Part shown: in pieces, positions 41,862 to 49,744 of the stretch
Layout: the number at the start of each line of letters is the position of its first letter
Position numbering within the stretch: position 1 is the stretch's first letter
Source: JAAYJM01 sp964498585
Lineage (GTDB): Bacteria; Bacteroidota; Ignavibacteria; Kapaibacteriales; UBA2268
Length of the DNA stretch: 49,744 bases
Assembly (NCBI GenBank): GCA_964498585.1
Contig: CAZCHH010000021.1
Location: 1-49,744, forward strand
Reading direction: 5' to 3'
Translations under genes and position numbers: made by a program
Notes under the pieces: generated by a model
What the model was told of the DNA's origin: nothing
The model's database searches: none
The model's input: only the letters and a program-made list of their open reading frames with translations

Positions 41862-44306
41862 CTACTTCAAAAAACCATGTTCATACACTTTTGGCTCAAT
41901 TTTCTTTGCTAATAATTTTAATTTATCGCGTAAAATGCCAATTAACTCCATATATCGTTCATCGCTGCTTTTGTTGTTCATTTTACCTTTTTCGTTGCGT
42001 CCCTGGAAATGCTCACGAATATCGTAAAGAGATGCGTTTACGTTGCATTTGGGCTGAGAGTGGTAATATCTCCAAAGCTCCCTGCCGGCATCGAATACAG
42101 CTTTGGCTTCGCTTGAAAAAACAAGCGGAGCAGTTTTATTATTATATTCATCAGATGACTTGAAGTCATCTGATGAATAAAATATCTCATTACTTTCATT
42201 TTTTTCAAAGCTATACTTTTTCAGTTTCCCTCTTATAAAATCACTCATAAAACTGCTATCAAACTTTTCTCTGGAGTTTACTTCCTGCTCTGTGAAAGGA
42301 ATCCAGTGGTTAATTCCTTCTTTTAATGTAATCCTGTTTTGGCTGTGAAATAAAGCAAAAGCAAGGCAGTCATTTTGAAACTCTGTATCTGCTTTCCAGC
42401 CGTCATTTGGAAATAAGAACTGGTCGCGGTCGTTTAGCCAGGTTGCTTCAATGCAATTATGTATTGTAAAATAAATACTTTGCACAGGTAAATTAAGTGG
42501 CGTTACCTTTGAAGTATGGTCATTATTGTCAAAACTACTAATATGCACACCTCGAACACTTTGAAAATCATTTCGTCCGTGATGCATTACTCCAATTACA
42601 TTTTTGTTCGTATTGCTATAATACATTCGTAACCAATCGTTTATCCTTTTCAAACCATTATAATCAAAAATATTCTTGTTGGAAAGCATATTTCCTTTTT
42701 CATCATAAACATCAAAATTAAAACTTGAGAATTTATGCTCTGTTTCTGTATTCCAAATTTTAAAACCAATTGGAAAATAACCTTTTACATTATCAAAAGT
42801 ATAAGCTGGAACAAGAAAGCCATTTTCTAATTTTGCCAGAAAATTCTGCCTGAATGTAAAAGAATCTAAACCAGTCAAATGCTTGATTTTAGAGAACTCT
42901 GCTATTTTGCAACCTTTAAATTTTGTGTATATCTGCCACAAGAATTGAATAAAAATCTCATTGCTTGCTTTTCTTAATTCATTATAATATTTTTTACTAA
43001 CGGTTGTTTCTTTCACTCCTGCTTTATTTTGCCTTGAATCTTTATTTCCCGCCTCCGCATACGGCGGATTAATATACATAACTAATTTTTTTCTTTTTTC
43101 CGGATTATTAATAATATCAAAGAGTGGTCTGGGCAGTTTTTCGAAATCATCATTTAAGAAATCAAACTGAAAGACGTGTTCTTCAAGCAGATTGGCACCG
43201 TTCTTTATGCGGTCTTTCATTACTTCAACGTCCTGCATATCTAAGGTTGAAGCCCAGATATTGTATTTATTTGTAAGTCCCGTTAGCAAATTTCCAGTTC
43301 CAGCAGCGCAATCCCAAACGTAATATTCATCTTGCCAGTTTTCACCCAGTACATCTGCTATATATTTCTGAGAAAGTTCCACCCATATTTGCGGAGTGAA
43401 GAAACTGCCCTTTCGTTCACGTACATCTTGAGGAACGAGCAAGTCTCTGCGCTCTACGATATAGTCCCAGTATTCTTCTCGTGGCGGTCTTTCGTATTTA
43501 TTCCAAAATTGATTATGAGCAGTTTGGCTATCATTGAAAGTAGTTGATTTAGAACTAAACAGCCCCATTTCATCGAATTTTCTGTCTAATTCGTAATGGT
43601 CTTTTTTTAATAAAACGAACAATTTTTCTTTTAAAGTTTCATTTTCGTAAGAAAGCAAATCAGCAAGGTAAAAGTCGCCATCAATAATTCCGCTTTTCTT
43701 TGCGATGTCCCAATTTACAGCGATAGTTGGCTTTACGGTTTGCAGCCATTTATTGTAAATAACCATAAAATTATTTTTATCAATTCTGATTTTTGTTAAA
43801 CCGAATTTACCAACAACGAAATTGTTTTTGATAAATTTAATTAGTTCTTTGTCATCTTTTTCAAAATAAAAGAGCAATGCTTTCTCATCAATAATGCTTT
43901 TTACTTTATTTTCAACGAACTGAAATTCTTTAGTATCCTGATTGGAAGGAGTAACGTTCCAGTTAAAATCATTCATATAAAAGACATCGTGAATTTCGCT
44001 ATATGGAATGAAAGCGATTTTTTCGCAATCGAAAGCGCCGAGCATAGTAGGGGGGAGGTAATTATCGAAAGTTCTGGCTTTTCCGATTGTGAGAATAAGC
44101 TGGGTAATTGATTTGTAAATATCAGAAGAACCTTGTTTTGCCTCTGCCCAAAGCAAAGATTCGTGTTCAAAAAGCTGGTTTTTCGTTTGGTGGAAAGAGA
44201 CGCAAAAATCCACATTGCCGATAATTTTGGAGCAATCATACAGCCAGAAATAATCTTGAGCAATTTTATTTTTGAGTTCTTCTTCTCTTATGTTTGAATA
44301 TTTCAT
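41862..44306 (-). CDS. Nuclease-methyltransferase fusion (type IIG-like restriction enzyme)
   Basis: About 814 residues from ATG 44306; a TTG at 44330 would add eight. Residues about 45-60 (FEHESLLWAEAKQG) give an acidic-then-AEAK pattern that fits the PD-(D/E)xK nuclease core. A helical linker follows. The methyltransferase core has RKGSFFTPQIWVELSQKYI near 299-317 (motif X), WDCAAGTGNLLTGL near 331-344 (motif I, S-adenosylmethionine) and MYINPPYAEAG near 410-420 (motif IV, N6-adenine). A large C-terminal part (about 480-814) would recognise the DNA target. No separate R, M or S gene is adjacent, which fits a single-chain type IIG system. Whether cleavage is active, and the recognition site, cannot be told. 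Confidence 0.82.
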   Translation of the reverse strand: MKYSNIREEELKNKIAQDYFWLYDCSKIIGNVDFCVSFHQTKNQLFEHESLLWAEAKQGSSDIYKSITQLILTIGKARTFDNYLPPTMLGAFDCEKIAFIPYSEIHDVFYMNDFNWNVTPSNQDTKEFQFVENKVKSIIDEKALLFYFEKDDKELIKFIKNNFVVGKFGLTKIRIDKNNFMVIYNKWLQTVKPTIAVNWDIAKKSGIIDGDFYLADLLSYENETLKEKLFVLLKKDHYELDRKFDEMGLFSSKSTTFNDSQTAHNQFWNKYERPPREEYWDYIVERRDLLVPQDVRERKGSFFTPQIWVELSQKYIADVLGENWQDEYYVWDCAAGTGNLLTGLTNKYNIWASTLDMQDVEVMKDRIKNGANLLEEHVFQFDFLNDDFEKLPRPLFDIINNPEKRKKLVMYINPPYAEAGNKDSRQNKAGVKETTVSKKYYNELRKASNEIFIQFLWQIYTKFKGCKIAEFSKIKHLTGLDSFTFRQNFLAKLENGFLVPAYTFDNVKGYFPIGFKIWNTETEHKFSSFNFDVYDEKGNMLSNKNIFDYNGLKRINDWLRMYYSNTNKNVIGVMHHGRNDFQSVRGVHISSFDNNDHTSKVTPLNLPVQSIYFTIHNCIEATWLNDRDQFLFPNDGWKADTEFQNDCLAFALFHSQNRITLKEGINHWIPFTEQEVNSREKFDSSFMSDFIRGKLKKYSFEKNESNEIFYSSDDFKSSDEYNNKTAPLVFSSEAKAVFDAGRELWRYYHSQPKCNVNASLYDIREHFQGRNEKGKMNNKSSDERYMELIGILRDKLKLLAKKIEPKVYEHGFLK

Positions 44307-44448
44307 TTTTAATTTTCGTTTGGAAAACAAAAAGCAAATACATTTTTTTGCAAATTACGAAAAAATTGATGAAAAATATTTATAGAAAAGAAAATCAGAT
44401 TATGATTAATAAAATTCAATACCAAGTTGCATTCATTAGTATAATTAC

Positions 44449-44733
44449 ACTCTAACTCTCCCAAATTTACGTATTATTTTATTTATTTTTTTAATAAATA
44501 TAGATTAGTAGTAGTTTATCTTGTATTTCATCTCAAATTATCTATTACGTATTTATTGTTTAATGATTATTCGCTCTTTATTGGATTTAAACTCCCAAAT
44601 AAATTTGGGAGTTAATCTAAGAATTAGATTATCACTATAATTTATTATGGTGATTTTACTAGCAGTAAGATAAATGTATGTGTTTTCCTACTAAATAAAT
44701 CCTTCAATTACGTAAAATTGGGAGAGTTAGAGT
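44449..44733. mobile_element. MITE-like element with 25-bp inverted ends
   Basis: ACTCTAACTCTCCCAAATTT + ACGTA (44449-44473) and its complement (44709-44733) match at 24 of 25 positions and bound 285 bp without coding capacity. An internal palindrome AACTCCCAAAT/ATTTGGGAGTT (44590-44613) uses the same CTCCCAA word. No clear target duplication is seen. It lies upstream of the restriction-like gene, next to the family C repeat. Confidence 0.75.
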
Positions 44734-44744
44734 TTAAAGTGTCA

Positions 44745-44956
44745 ATTCGAATCCCAAGATAAAGGAAATGCTTTATTATAATGGAGATGACATAATTTAA
44801 CACTGTAATTCTGACGGATGTCAGATTCTTTCTTATTATTGTTCAACGCTATACAATTTTAGATATTTCAATGAAGCATTTGGGCTTGCCCAAATGTATC
44901 GTGAGCAAGTTCACTTGCTTTCCCAAGATGGATTCTGGCATACTCAAGAATAACAA
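44745..44956. repeat. Family C palindromic element, second full copy
   Basis: It carries the same block order as 27480-27704: CGAATCCCAAGATAAAG, ATGCTTTATTATAATGGAGA, GAAGCATTTGGGCTTGCCCA and CCAAGATGGATTCTGGCATA. The terminal inverted ends are degraded (left CAATTCGAATCCC, right CAAGAATAACAAG), so this copy is probably older. Confidence 0.8.
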
Positions 44957-45004
44957 GTAGAGATGTATTTAGTAAATAAAATGTCCAAAATGTTAATCTA
45001 ATAT

Positions 45005-45769
45005 TTATGAATTGTCTAGAATTCCGAATTTATCCAATTTCTTCAATTTTTCTAATAAAATCGGTAATGCAAATCCTGAAGGAGCTTCTAATTTAAAATC
45101 TGCATAAATTGAAAGTGCAGTTTGATTTGGATTTACCTCAATAAGAACAGCGCCACACTGTTTTGCTTTTATTGGCAATGCAGCAGCAGGATAAACTTCT
45201 GCTGAAGTCCCTACGCTAAAAAATACTTCACAGGATTCAGCAGCTTCTTCAGCAGAACTTAATGCTTCAAATGGCAAGTTTTCACCAAACCAAACAACAG
45301 AAGGTCGTATCATACCGCCACATTCAGGGCATTTGGGTAATTCCCCGTCAGGCAGTGATGCTTCTCCCTTAAATGGCTTCTTACATTTTTGACAATGGTT
45401 GTCTATAATATTTCCATGCAGTTCAATTACGTTTTTTGAACCGGCAGTTTGGTGGAGCCGGTCAACATTTTGAGTAATCAAAGTAAAATCTGGAAAGATA
45501 TTCTGCATTTCTGCGATAGAATAATGCCCCGGATTAGGTTTAGTAGAACTTATTATATCTCTGCGATGCTCATACCAAGACCATACAAGTTTTGGATTAG
45601 ACATAAATCCCTGAACACTTGCTAATTCTGCCGGATTCATTTTAGTCCAAAGACCATTGGGATCGCGAAAAGTTGCTATCCCACTCTCGGCAGAAACACC
45701 TGCACCAGTTAGAACAACTACTTTTTTCGCTTTCTTAAGTATTTCGAGTAATTTTGTTGGTATTTTCAT
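45005..45769 (-). CDS. cobB: Sir2-family NAD-dependent protein deacylase
   Basis: 254 residues. GAGVSAESGIATFRDPNGLW near 22-41 binds NAD, and TQNVDRLHQTAGSKNVIELH near 98-117 holds the catalytic histidine in ELHGN. Two cysteine pairs, CQKCKKPF and CPECGGMIRPSVVWFGE, bind zinc. Tyr and Arg in WYEHRRDII (Y-x2-R) mark class III sirtuins (SIRT5/CobB type), which remove succinyl and malonyl as well as acetyl groups from lysines. It is not next to its usual targets. A GNAT protein is encoded across the repeat region, but nothing links the two. Confidence 0.93.
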   Translation of the reverse strand: MKIPTKLLEILKKAKKVVVLTGAGVSAESGIATFRDPNGLWTKMNPAELASVQGFMSNPKLVWSWYEHRRDIISSTKPNPGHYSIAEMQNIFPDFTLITQNVDRLHQTAGSKNVIELHGNIIDNHCQKCKKPFKGEASLPDGELPKCPECGGMIRPSVVWFGENLPFEALSSAEEAAESCEVFFSVGTSAEVYPAAALPIKAKQCGAVLIEVNPNQTALSIYADFKLEAPSGFALPILLEKLKKLDKFGILDNS

Positions 45770-45777
45770 TGTATTTG

Positions 45778-45832
45778 TTTATTAGTTTAATTGTTTATTT
45801 GTTTATTTGTTTGTTTGTTTATTTATTTAATT
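45778..45832. repeat. TTTATTTG-type short repeats
   Basis: Loose 4- and 8-bp units (TTTGTTTA, TTTATTTG) cover the 5' side of the sirtuin gene. It is a simple-sequence tract next to the promoter. Confidence 0.65.
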
Positions 45833-45934
45833 CTTAACTTTCCTAATTAATAAAATATAGAGAATACAGAGTAATAGTGCATTATAAATATGATTATATA
45901 TAAAAATTCTTAGAAAACACGACTTTTGCTCATA

Positions 45935-46167
45935 AAACTTTTTAACACCTCCCCTTTCCCCTCCTTATTAGGAGGGGAATAAGAACAATCCTGCGTTTTA
46001 GCGTTCCCCTCCTTATTAGGAGGGGAATAAGAACAATCCTGCGTTTTAGCGTTCCCCTCCTAAAAAGGAGGGGCAGGGGAGGTGTATTTTTGCTTTTTGA
46101 TAAACTTAAATGTATTTTTATATCCTTCTTTATTTCATACACTTGCAACAACTAGGAAAGTCGAGTA
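45935..46167. repeat. Family B palindromic element, copy 2, with 48-bp tandem units
   Basis: The hairpin ends ACACCTCCCCTTTCCCCTCC (about 45945-45964) and AGGAGGGGCAGGGGAGGTGT (about 46066-46085) enclose 48-bp units starting at 45956, 46004 and 46052. Each of the first two contains AATAAGAACAATCCTGCGTT and ends in TTAGCG; the third is partial. The outer AT-rich arm (46086-46165, ending near CAACTAGGAAAGTCGAGT) matches 20665-20748 in reverse, so the element extends beyond the GC-rich core. Confidence 0.8.
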
Positions 46168-46169
46168 AT

Positions 46170-46297
46170 AAATTTATGAGTCTACTCTAAAAAGTGTCAT
46201 ACCCATGGAAACGGGTCTCTATAAACCTCACTGGGAGTGGATTTCCGATTACTTCGAAATGACATATAATTGTTTTTAGAGTGGGCTCATTTATAAT
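46170..46297. repeat. Small palindromic repeat with ACTCTAAAAA ends
   Basis: ACTCTAAAAA (46184-46193) and TTTTTAGAGT (46273-46282) are perfect inverted ends. AATTTATGAG and CTCATTTATAATT extend the match outward, and GTGTCAT/ATGACA extends it inward. About 120 bp, no gene. It abuts the family B copy and the 3' end of the GNAT gene (46310). Confidence 0.55.
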
Positions 46298-46309
46298 TAT
46301 CAATTATTC

Positions 46310-47158
46310 TCACCCTAATTCAAAAGTAGTAATTCCGTATATTCTTTTATTTTTTAATTTGGGAATACTTTCGCTGTACATACGGGCAGTGGCAAAACAT
46401 TGCTTCATATTGTATTTTTCTACTAGCATCAAGGCGTTTTCATTCGTTTCAGGAATATCAAGATAAACGGGTCCTTTTCTGCCAATTATAAGAGAGAGAA
46501 AGAGTTTTTCGGCAATATCAAAATTATCTGCAAAAAGAGGTCCGATTTTATTGCCATTAAAGCACTGACGTATCATTCCCATTCCCTCAATAGCTCCGGA
46601 GCTGCTTTTATAAAAATATTGAGTATTAGTTCCTTTGTTCAACCAGTTTTTAAGAAATGTAGTTCTTTTAGAAGGGAAACATAGCCGGTCATAAGCAATA
46701 ATTTCTTTGCAATCTTCTTTGTTAAAACTACTTATGTTTTTATCAATAGAGTACTCTCCTTTTTTATCAAAGAATCCTTCAAACCGTATATTTTTATGAG
46801 AATATTTAAAACCTAATTTTTTGTAATTTTCAACTCTTTCGAGTACTCCATCTAAACCGATATTGCAGCCGTTTAAATATTCCAATGCATGGCGCCCAAG
46901 CATATAGGCAATATTACCGTAGTTCCTAAATTCCGGCTTGACAATATAAAAACCAATAAATCCGAAATCATTACTGTATTTAACTGCAGAAATGGAGCCG
47001 ACTGGCTCATCGTCATAAAAGCAGATGAAATAGCCGTTTGGGTCAGTAGCATAAAACGCATTAATATCATTAACACCCGGATTCCACCCCTCATCTCTTG
47101 CCCAATCAATAAGAGTGTGCATTTCTTGTCTCGTAGCATTCTTTATTGTTAGTGCCAT
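46310..47158 (-). CDS. GNAT-family N-acetyltransferase, two-domain
   Basis: 282 residues from an ATG start. The first 130 residues form a GNAT fold: FICFYDDEPVGSISAVKYSN and IVKPEFRNYGNIAYMLGRHA, the acetyl-CoA motif with R-x2-G variation. The second half (about 135-280) has CKEIIAYDRLCFPSKRTTFL, a GMGMIRQCFNGNKIGPLFAD strand pair and YLDIPETNENALMLVEKYN, typical of the second domain of YitH-like two-domain acetyltransferases. The substrate is unknown. The gene is alone, divergent from the lipoprotein gene. Confidence 0.85.
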   Translation of the reverse strand: MALTIKNATRQEMHTLIDWARDEGWNPGVNDINAFYATDPNGYFICFYDDEPVGSISAVKYSNDFGFIGFYIVKPEFRNYGNIAYMLGRHALEYLNGCNIGLDGVLERVENYKKLGFKYSHKNIRFEGFFDKKGEYSIDKNISSFNKEDCKEIIAYDRLCFPSKRTTFLKNWLNKGTNTQYFYKSSSGAIEGMGMIRQCFNGNKIGPLFADNFDIAEKLFLSLIIGRKGPVYLDIPETNENALMLVEKYNMKQCFATARMYSESIPKLKNKRIYGITTFELG

Positions 47159-47279
47159 ATTTATTCCTTATTTTTCTCAAAAATAACTAAAAATATTTTT
47201 TAATAAAAATTTTTTATTTCATAATTAATTAGGAATTTTGTATATTAATTTTATTATGTTTAACTATTCAATTTATGTT

Positions 47280-48107
47280 ATGATAAAAAAATCTATTGTT
47301 TTTTGCTTTATAGCTCTAATTGTTATTTTGGGAATTTACTCTTGTGAGAATCAAGACACAAAAATTGCAAAGGAAAATCAGCTTTCTGGTAAAACAATTG
47401 AATTCTCAGGTATTAATTGGACTTATCAGGAAAATGACATTTTAAAAAGAAATGATTTAAAAAATATTTTCGTTAAAGATACTCAACTTCATATAAAGTT
47501 GATGTATGTCGATAGCCAATGGATAGCTCCACTCTTGCTTTCTACAGACATTCTTGGTTATGGAGAGTACCGATTCAAATTTGACCGAACAATTCACGAG
47601 TTGGATTCTTTGTTTTATCTTCATCTATTTTGCCAAAGTTATGAAATGGATTCTGCTAACAGTTTAAAAGAATCTTCTCAGGTTGGAATCAGTTTAGGTA
47701 AAAAAAGAATAAATGATATACTTAATAAAATAATTTATTATGCCCGTAATGATAAAGAATCTATGAGCCAATTTAATTCCGGTTCTGAATATTTAAGAAA
47801 TGAATATACATCTCACTTTATTAATGTTGATTCTTCATATATTACTTTTACTTCTTTTAATGATTATAATCCGGTAAAAAATACTCAAATTGCTACTTTT
47901 AAAACTATCAACCGCGCAAATCCTAATGCTGAAGTGAAAATTACTTATCCCGGCGAAAAGCCACTTAAACGTGCATCTAAATTTTTACGGGCTGGTATAG
48001 AACTCGTTCCTTTAGAAAAAGTTAAAAATTATAAAAAGAATGAAATTGAAATTATAATTGACGATTTTGAATTTATTCCTCTGAAAAAAGAAGAAAGTAA
48101 AAAATGA
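47280..48107 (+). CDS. Lipoprotein with possible concanavalin-like fold
   Basis: About 275 residues from ATG 47280; a frame-open extension to 47238 has no signal-like character. MIKKSIVFCFIALIVILGIY followed by SCEN is a lipoprotein signal peptide, with Cys near residue 22. The body has INWTYQENDIL, LHIKLMYVDSQWIAPLLLST and GYGEYRFKFDRTIHELDSLF, an order of strands that recalls the GH16/concanavalin jelly roll. The catalytic ExDxE motif is missing, so it would not be a hydrolase. This fold call is tentative. It overlaps the next gene by 4 bp (ATGA), so both are probably made together. Confidence 0.65.
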   Translation: MIKKSIVFCFIALIVILGIYSCENQDTKIAKENQLSGKTIEFSGINWTYQENDILKRNDLKNIFVKDTQLHIKLMYVDSQWIAPLLLSTDILGYGEYRFKFDRTIHELDSLFYLHLFCQSYEMDSANSLKESSQVGISLGKKRINDILNKIIYYARNDKESMSQFNSGSEYLRNEYTSHFINVDSSYITFTSFNDYNPVKNTQIATFKTINRANPNAEVKITYPGEKPLKRASKFLRAGIELVPLEKVKNYKKNEIEIIIDDFEFIPLKKEESKK

Positions 48108-49459
48108 AAAAGTCAATAATTCTGTTATTAGCATTATTTATTTGTACTTCTTTTATATTTGCTCAGGAAACCGAGCGAAAATCAATCAATGTTACAATTT
48201 ATAATGATAATTTGGGTGTTATCCGCGACTTAAGAGCGCTTGATTTAAAAAAAGGTGCTTCTGAAGTCAAAGTAACTGATGTTGCAAATCAAATTGATAT
48301 GACAAGCGTTCATATTAAACTTGACGGGAGCGTTATTGAGCAAAATTTCCAATATGATTTGGTTAGCTTTCTAAAAGTACTTCAAAAGTACATTGACAAA
48401 GAAATTGAGTTAATTGGCGATAATATTTGTTTTAGCGGTACTCTGCTTTCAGCAACAGCAAACCAAATTATCATCAGGAATAAAGATGGCGGTTTGATTA
48501 TGCTCCCAAAAATTGATGATTACCAAATCTCTGTTGGTTCTTTACCCGAAGGATTAATAACCAAACCCACACTGGTTTGGCAATTGGTTTCAAATAAAGC
48601 CGGAAAACAAGATGTTGAAATTTCATACCAAACTGCTGGAATGAATTGGAGCGCTGAATACGTTGCTGTCCTTGATGAAAAAGACACTAAAATTGATTTA
48701 AATTCCTGGGTCAGCTTAACAAATAATTCCGGTACAAGCTACCCAGATGCAAATTTGAAGATGGTAGCAGGTGATGTAAATAGAGTGAAAACACCCAGAA
48801 TAATGTGGCAAAGAGAAGAACAAAGCTATGCTTCAGCTATGAAAAAATCAGAACCACAATTTGAAGAACGGGAATTTTTCGATTACCACATTTACGACTT
48901 GCAGCGTCAAACTACACTTGCCAACAACGAAACAAAGCAGATTTCACTTTTTGAGACAAGCGATATTAAAATAAAGAAAAAATACCGTTACTTAAGTTCT
49001 GGATATACAAAAAATGGAAAAGTTGATGTAATAGTTGAATTTGATAACAAAAAAGACAACAATCTTGGAATGCCACTCCCAGCTGGAAAAGTGCGTGTTT
49101 ACAAAAAAGATGCGAAATCGCTCGAATTTGTTGGTGAAGATATGATTGGGCATACTCCAAAAGACGAAAAGCTAAAGCTAAAAATGGGACAGGCATTCGA
49201 TATCGTTGTTGAAGAAATTCAGTTAGACAGCAGAAGAGTCGTTGACAATACATGGGATAAAGATTTTAAAGTCATTTTAAAAAACAGAAAATCGGAAGAC
49301 ATCGAAATTGATGTTCAAAGAAATATATGGCAAGATTGGGAAATATTGAATTCATCAATAGAATATAAAAAGAAAGACGCAAATAGTTTATTATTTGTCG
49401 TTAAAGTAAAAGCAGGTCAGGTATTTGAATTTACTTACAGTTTAAGAACAGGGACCTAA
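48104..49459 (+). CDS. DUF4139 secreted protein
   Basis: 451 residues with a signal peptide (MKKSIILLLALFICTSFIFA, cut before QE). VTIYNDNLGVIRDLRALDLK near 29-48 and the N-terminal strands match the DUF4140-like start. The central SYQTAGMNWSAEYVAVLDE near 188-206 and the later SSGYTKNGKVDVIVEFDNKK match DUF4139. Its function is unknown; members are exported beta-rich proteins. The C-terminus (VKAGQVFEFTYSLRTGT) ends where the family domain ends, so the gene looks complete. It is coupled to the upstream lipoprotein by an ATGA overlap. Confidence 0.88.
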   Translation: MKKSIILLLALFICTSFIFAQETERKSINVTIYNDNLGVIRDLRALDLKKGASEVKVTDVANQIDMTSVHIKLDGSVIEQNFQYDLVSFLKVLQKYIDKEIELIGDNICFSGTLLSATANQIIIRNKDGGLIMLPKIDDYQISVGSLPEGLITKPTLVWQLVSNKAGKQDVEISYQTAGMNWSAEYVAVLDEKDTKIDLNSWVSLTNNSGTSYPDANLKMVAGDVNRVKTPRIMWQREEQSYASAMKKSEPQFEEREFFDYHIYDLQRQTTLANNETKQISLFETSDIKIKKKYRYLSSGYTKNGKVDVIVEFDNKKDNNLGMPLPAGKVRVYKKDAKSLEFVGEDMIGHTPKDEKLKLKMGQAFDIVVEEIQLDSRRVVDNTWDKDFKVILKNRKSEDIEIDVQRNIWQDWEILNSSIEYKKKDANSLLFVVKVKAGQVFEFTYSLRTGT

Positions 49460-49541
49460 TAATAATTAGGTAATTAGGTAATTGGTTAATTAGGTAATTG
49501 GTTAATTAGGTAATTGGTTAATTAGGTAATTGGTTAATTAG
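49460..49541 (+). repeat. Octamer repeat TAATTAGG / TAATTGGT
   Basis: About ten 8-bp units alternate between TAATTAGG and TAATTGGT, starting right after the stop codon of the DUF4139 gene. The N gap begins inside the array, and the sequence after the gap (GTTATTAGGTTATTTGGTTA) is a diverged continuation. Confidence 0.9.
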
Positions 49542-49641
49542 NNNNNNNNNNNNNNNNNNNNNNNNNNNNNNNNNNNNNNNNNNNNNNNNNNNNNNNNNNN
49601 NNNNNNNNNNNNNNNNNNNNNNNNNNNNNNNNNNNNNNNNN
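49542..49641. other. Assembly gap of 100 N
   Basis: Exactly 100 N, the usual placeholder for a scaffold gap of unknown length. It lies within a short tandem repeat, which likely caused the break. The true length may differ. Confidence 0.97.
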
Positions 49642-49744
49642 GTTATTAGGTTATTTGGTTATTGGTGGTTGATGTAAAAAAATATCCCGTAGGGTGGGGT
49701 GAAATAAATCTCGTATTTATCTAAAAAAAACTTCACTCCAAAAA
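49642..49744. other. Window tail, no gene seen
   Basis: Repeat remnant followed by TATCCCGTAGGGTGGGGTGA, similar to the ATCCCTACGGGAT word near 147-162. No reading frame is supported. Confidence 0.5.

Noticed and set aside
45942..46151. Small protein with 16-residue repeats (RRGTLKRRIVLIPLLI)
   Set aside because: It is only the 48-bp palindromic repeat translated; the family B copy at 20665 does not keep the frame.

Overview
The window is about 49.7 kb of strongly AT-rich bacterial chromosome, probably a scaffold from a draft or metagenome assembly because it carries a gap of exactly 100 N at 49542-49641. The gene set points to the Bacteroidota/Chlorobiota (FCB) group, perhaps a Kapabacteria- or Ignavibacteria-like lineage. 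The evidence is a secreted peptidase ending in a type IX secretion sorting domain, FN3-like surface proteins, a TTTG-N20-TAATTTTG promoter in front of a tRNA, a dual-domain Lon-like protease of the Bacteroidetes kind, a mitochondrial-type citrate synthase, and many short palindromic repeats between genes. The lineage is inferred, since there is no rRNA here.

Layout. 1-5.3 kb: an AT-rich leader with a regular 21-bp repeat array (611-888), an unrecognised helical protein, and a large secreted FN3-like protein. 5.3-7.7 kb: mreBCD cell-shape operon (minus). 7.8-14.3 kb: a Gfo/Idh oxidoreductase, a Lon-like protease, tRNA-Thr(UGU) with promoter and terminator, a broken DUF1016 gene, endonuclease III and a family 9 glycosyltransferase. 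14.3-17.4 kb: a compact PhoB-PhoR-ECF sigma operon (minus). 17.5-20.3 kb: a glycosyltransferase interrupted in frame by a dispersed repeat, a remnant of a transporter tail, then rimM-trmD. 20.3-21.3 kb: a stack of nested repeats. 21.4-27.4 kb: a cyclic 2,3-diphosphoglycerate synthetase-like protein, a lytic transglycosylase, a secreted M14 carboxypeptidase and a DUF1648 membrane protein. 27.4-33.7 kb: an accessory stretch with a BrnT/BrnA toxin-antitoxin pair, a 26-repeat ankyrin lipoprotein and a Cys/His-rich protein of unknown role, the first two bounded by copies of one intergenic repeat. 33.7-41.7 kb: housekeeping genes mdh-gltA, a UDP-glucuronate decarboxylase-like epimerase, ispE and smc. 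41.9-45 kb: a solitary nuclease-methyltransferase fusion followed by two miniature repeat elements. 45-49.5 kb: a class III sirtuin, a GNAT acetyltransferase, a lipoprotein and a DUF4139 protein, ending in octamer repeats and the gap.

No complete mobile element with a transposase, no CRISPR array and no prophage is visible. The most unusual content is non-coding: the 21-bp phased array, at least five families of palindromic or MITE-like repeats, one nested inside another with a target-site duplication, one embedded in frame in a coding gene, and one bounding accessory gene cassettes.
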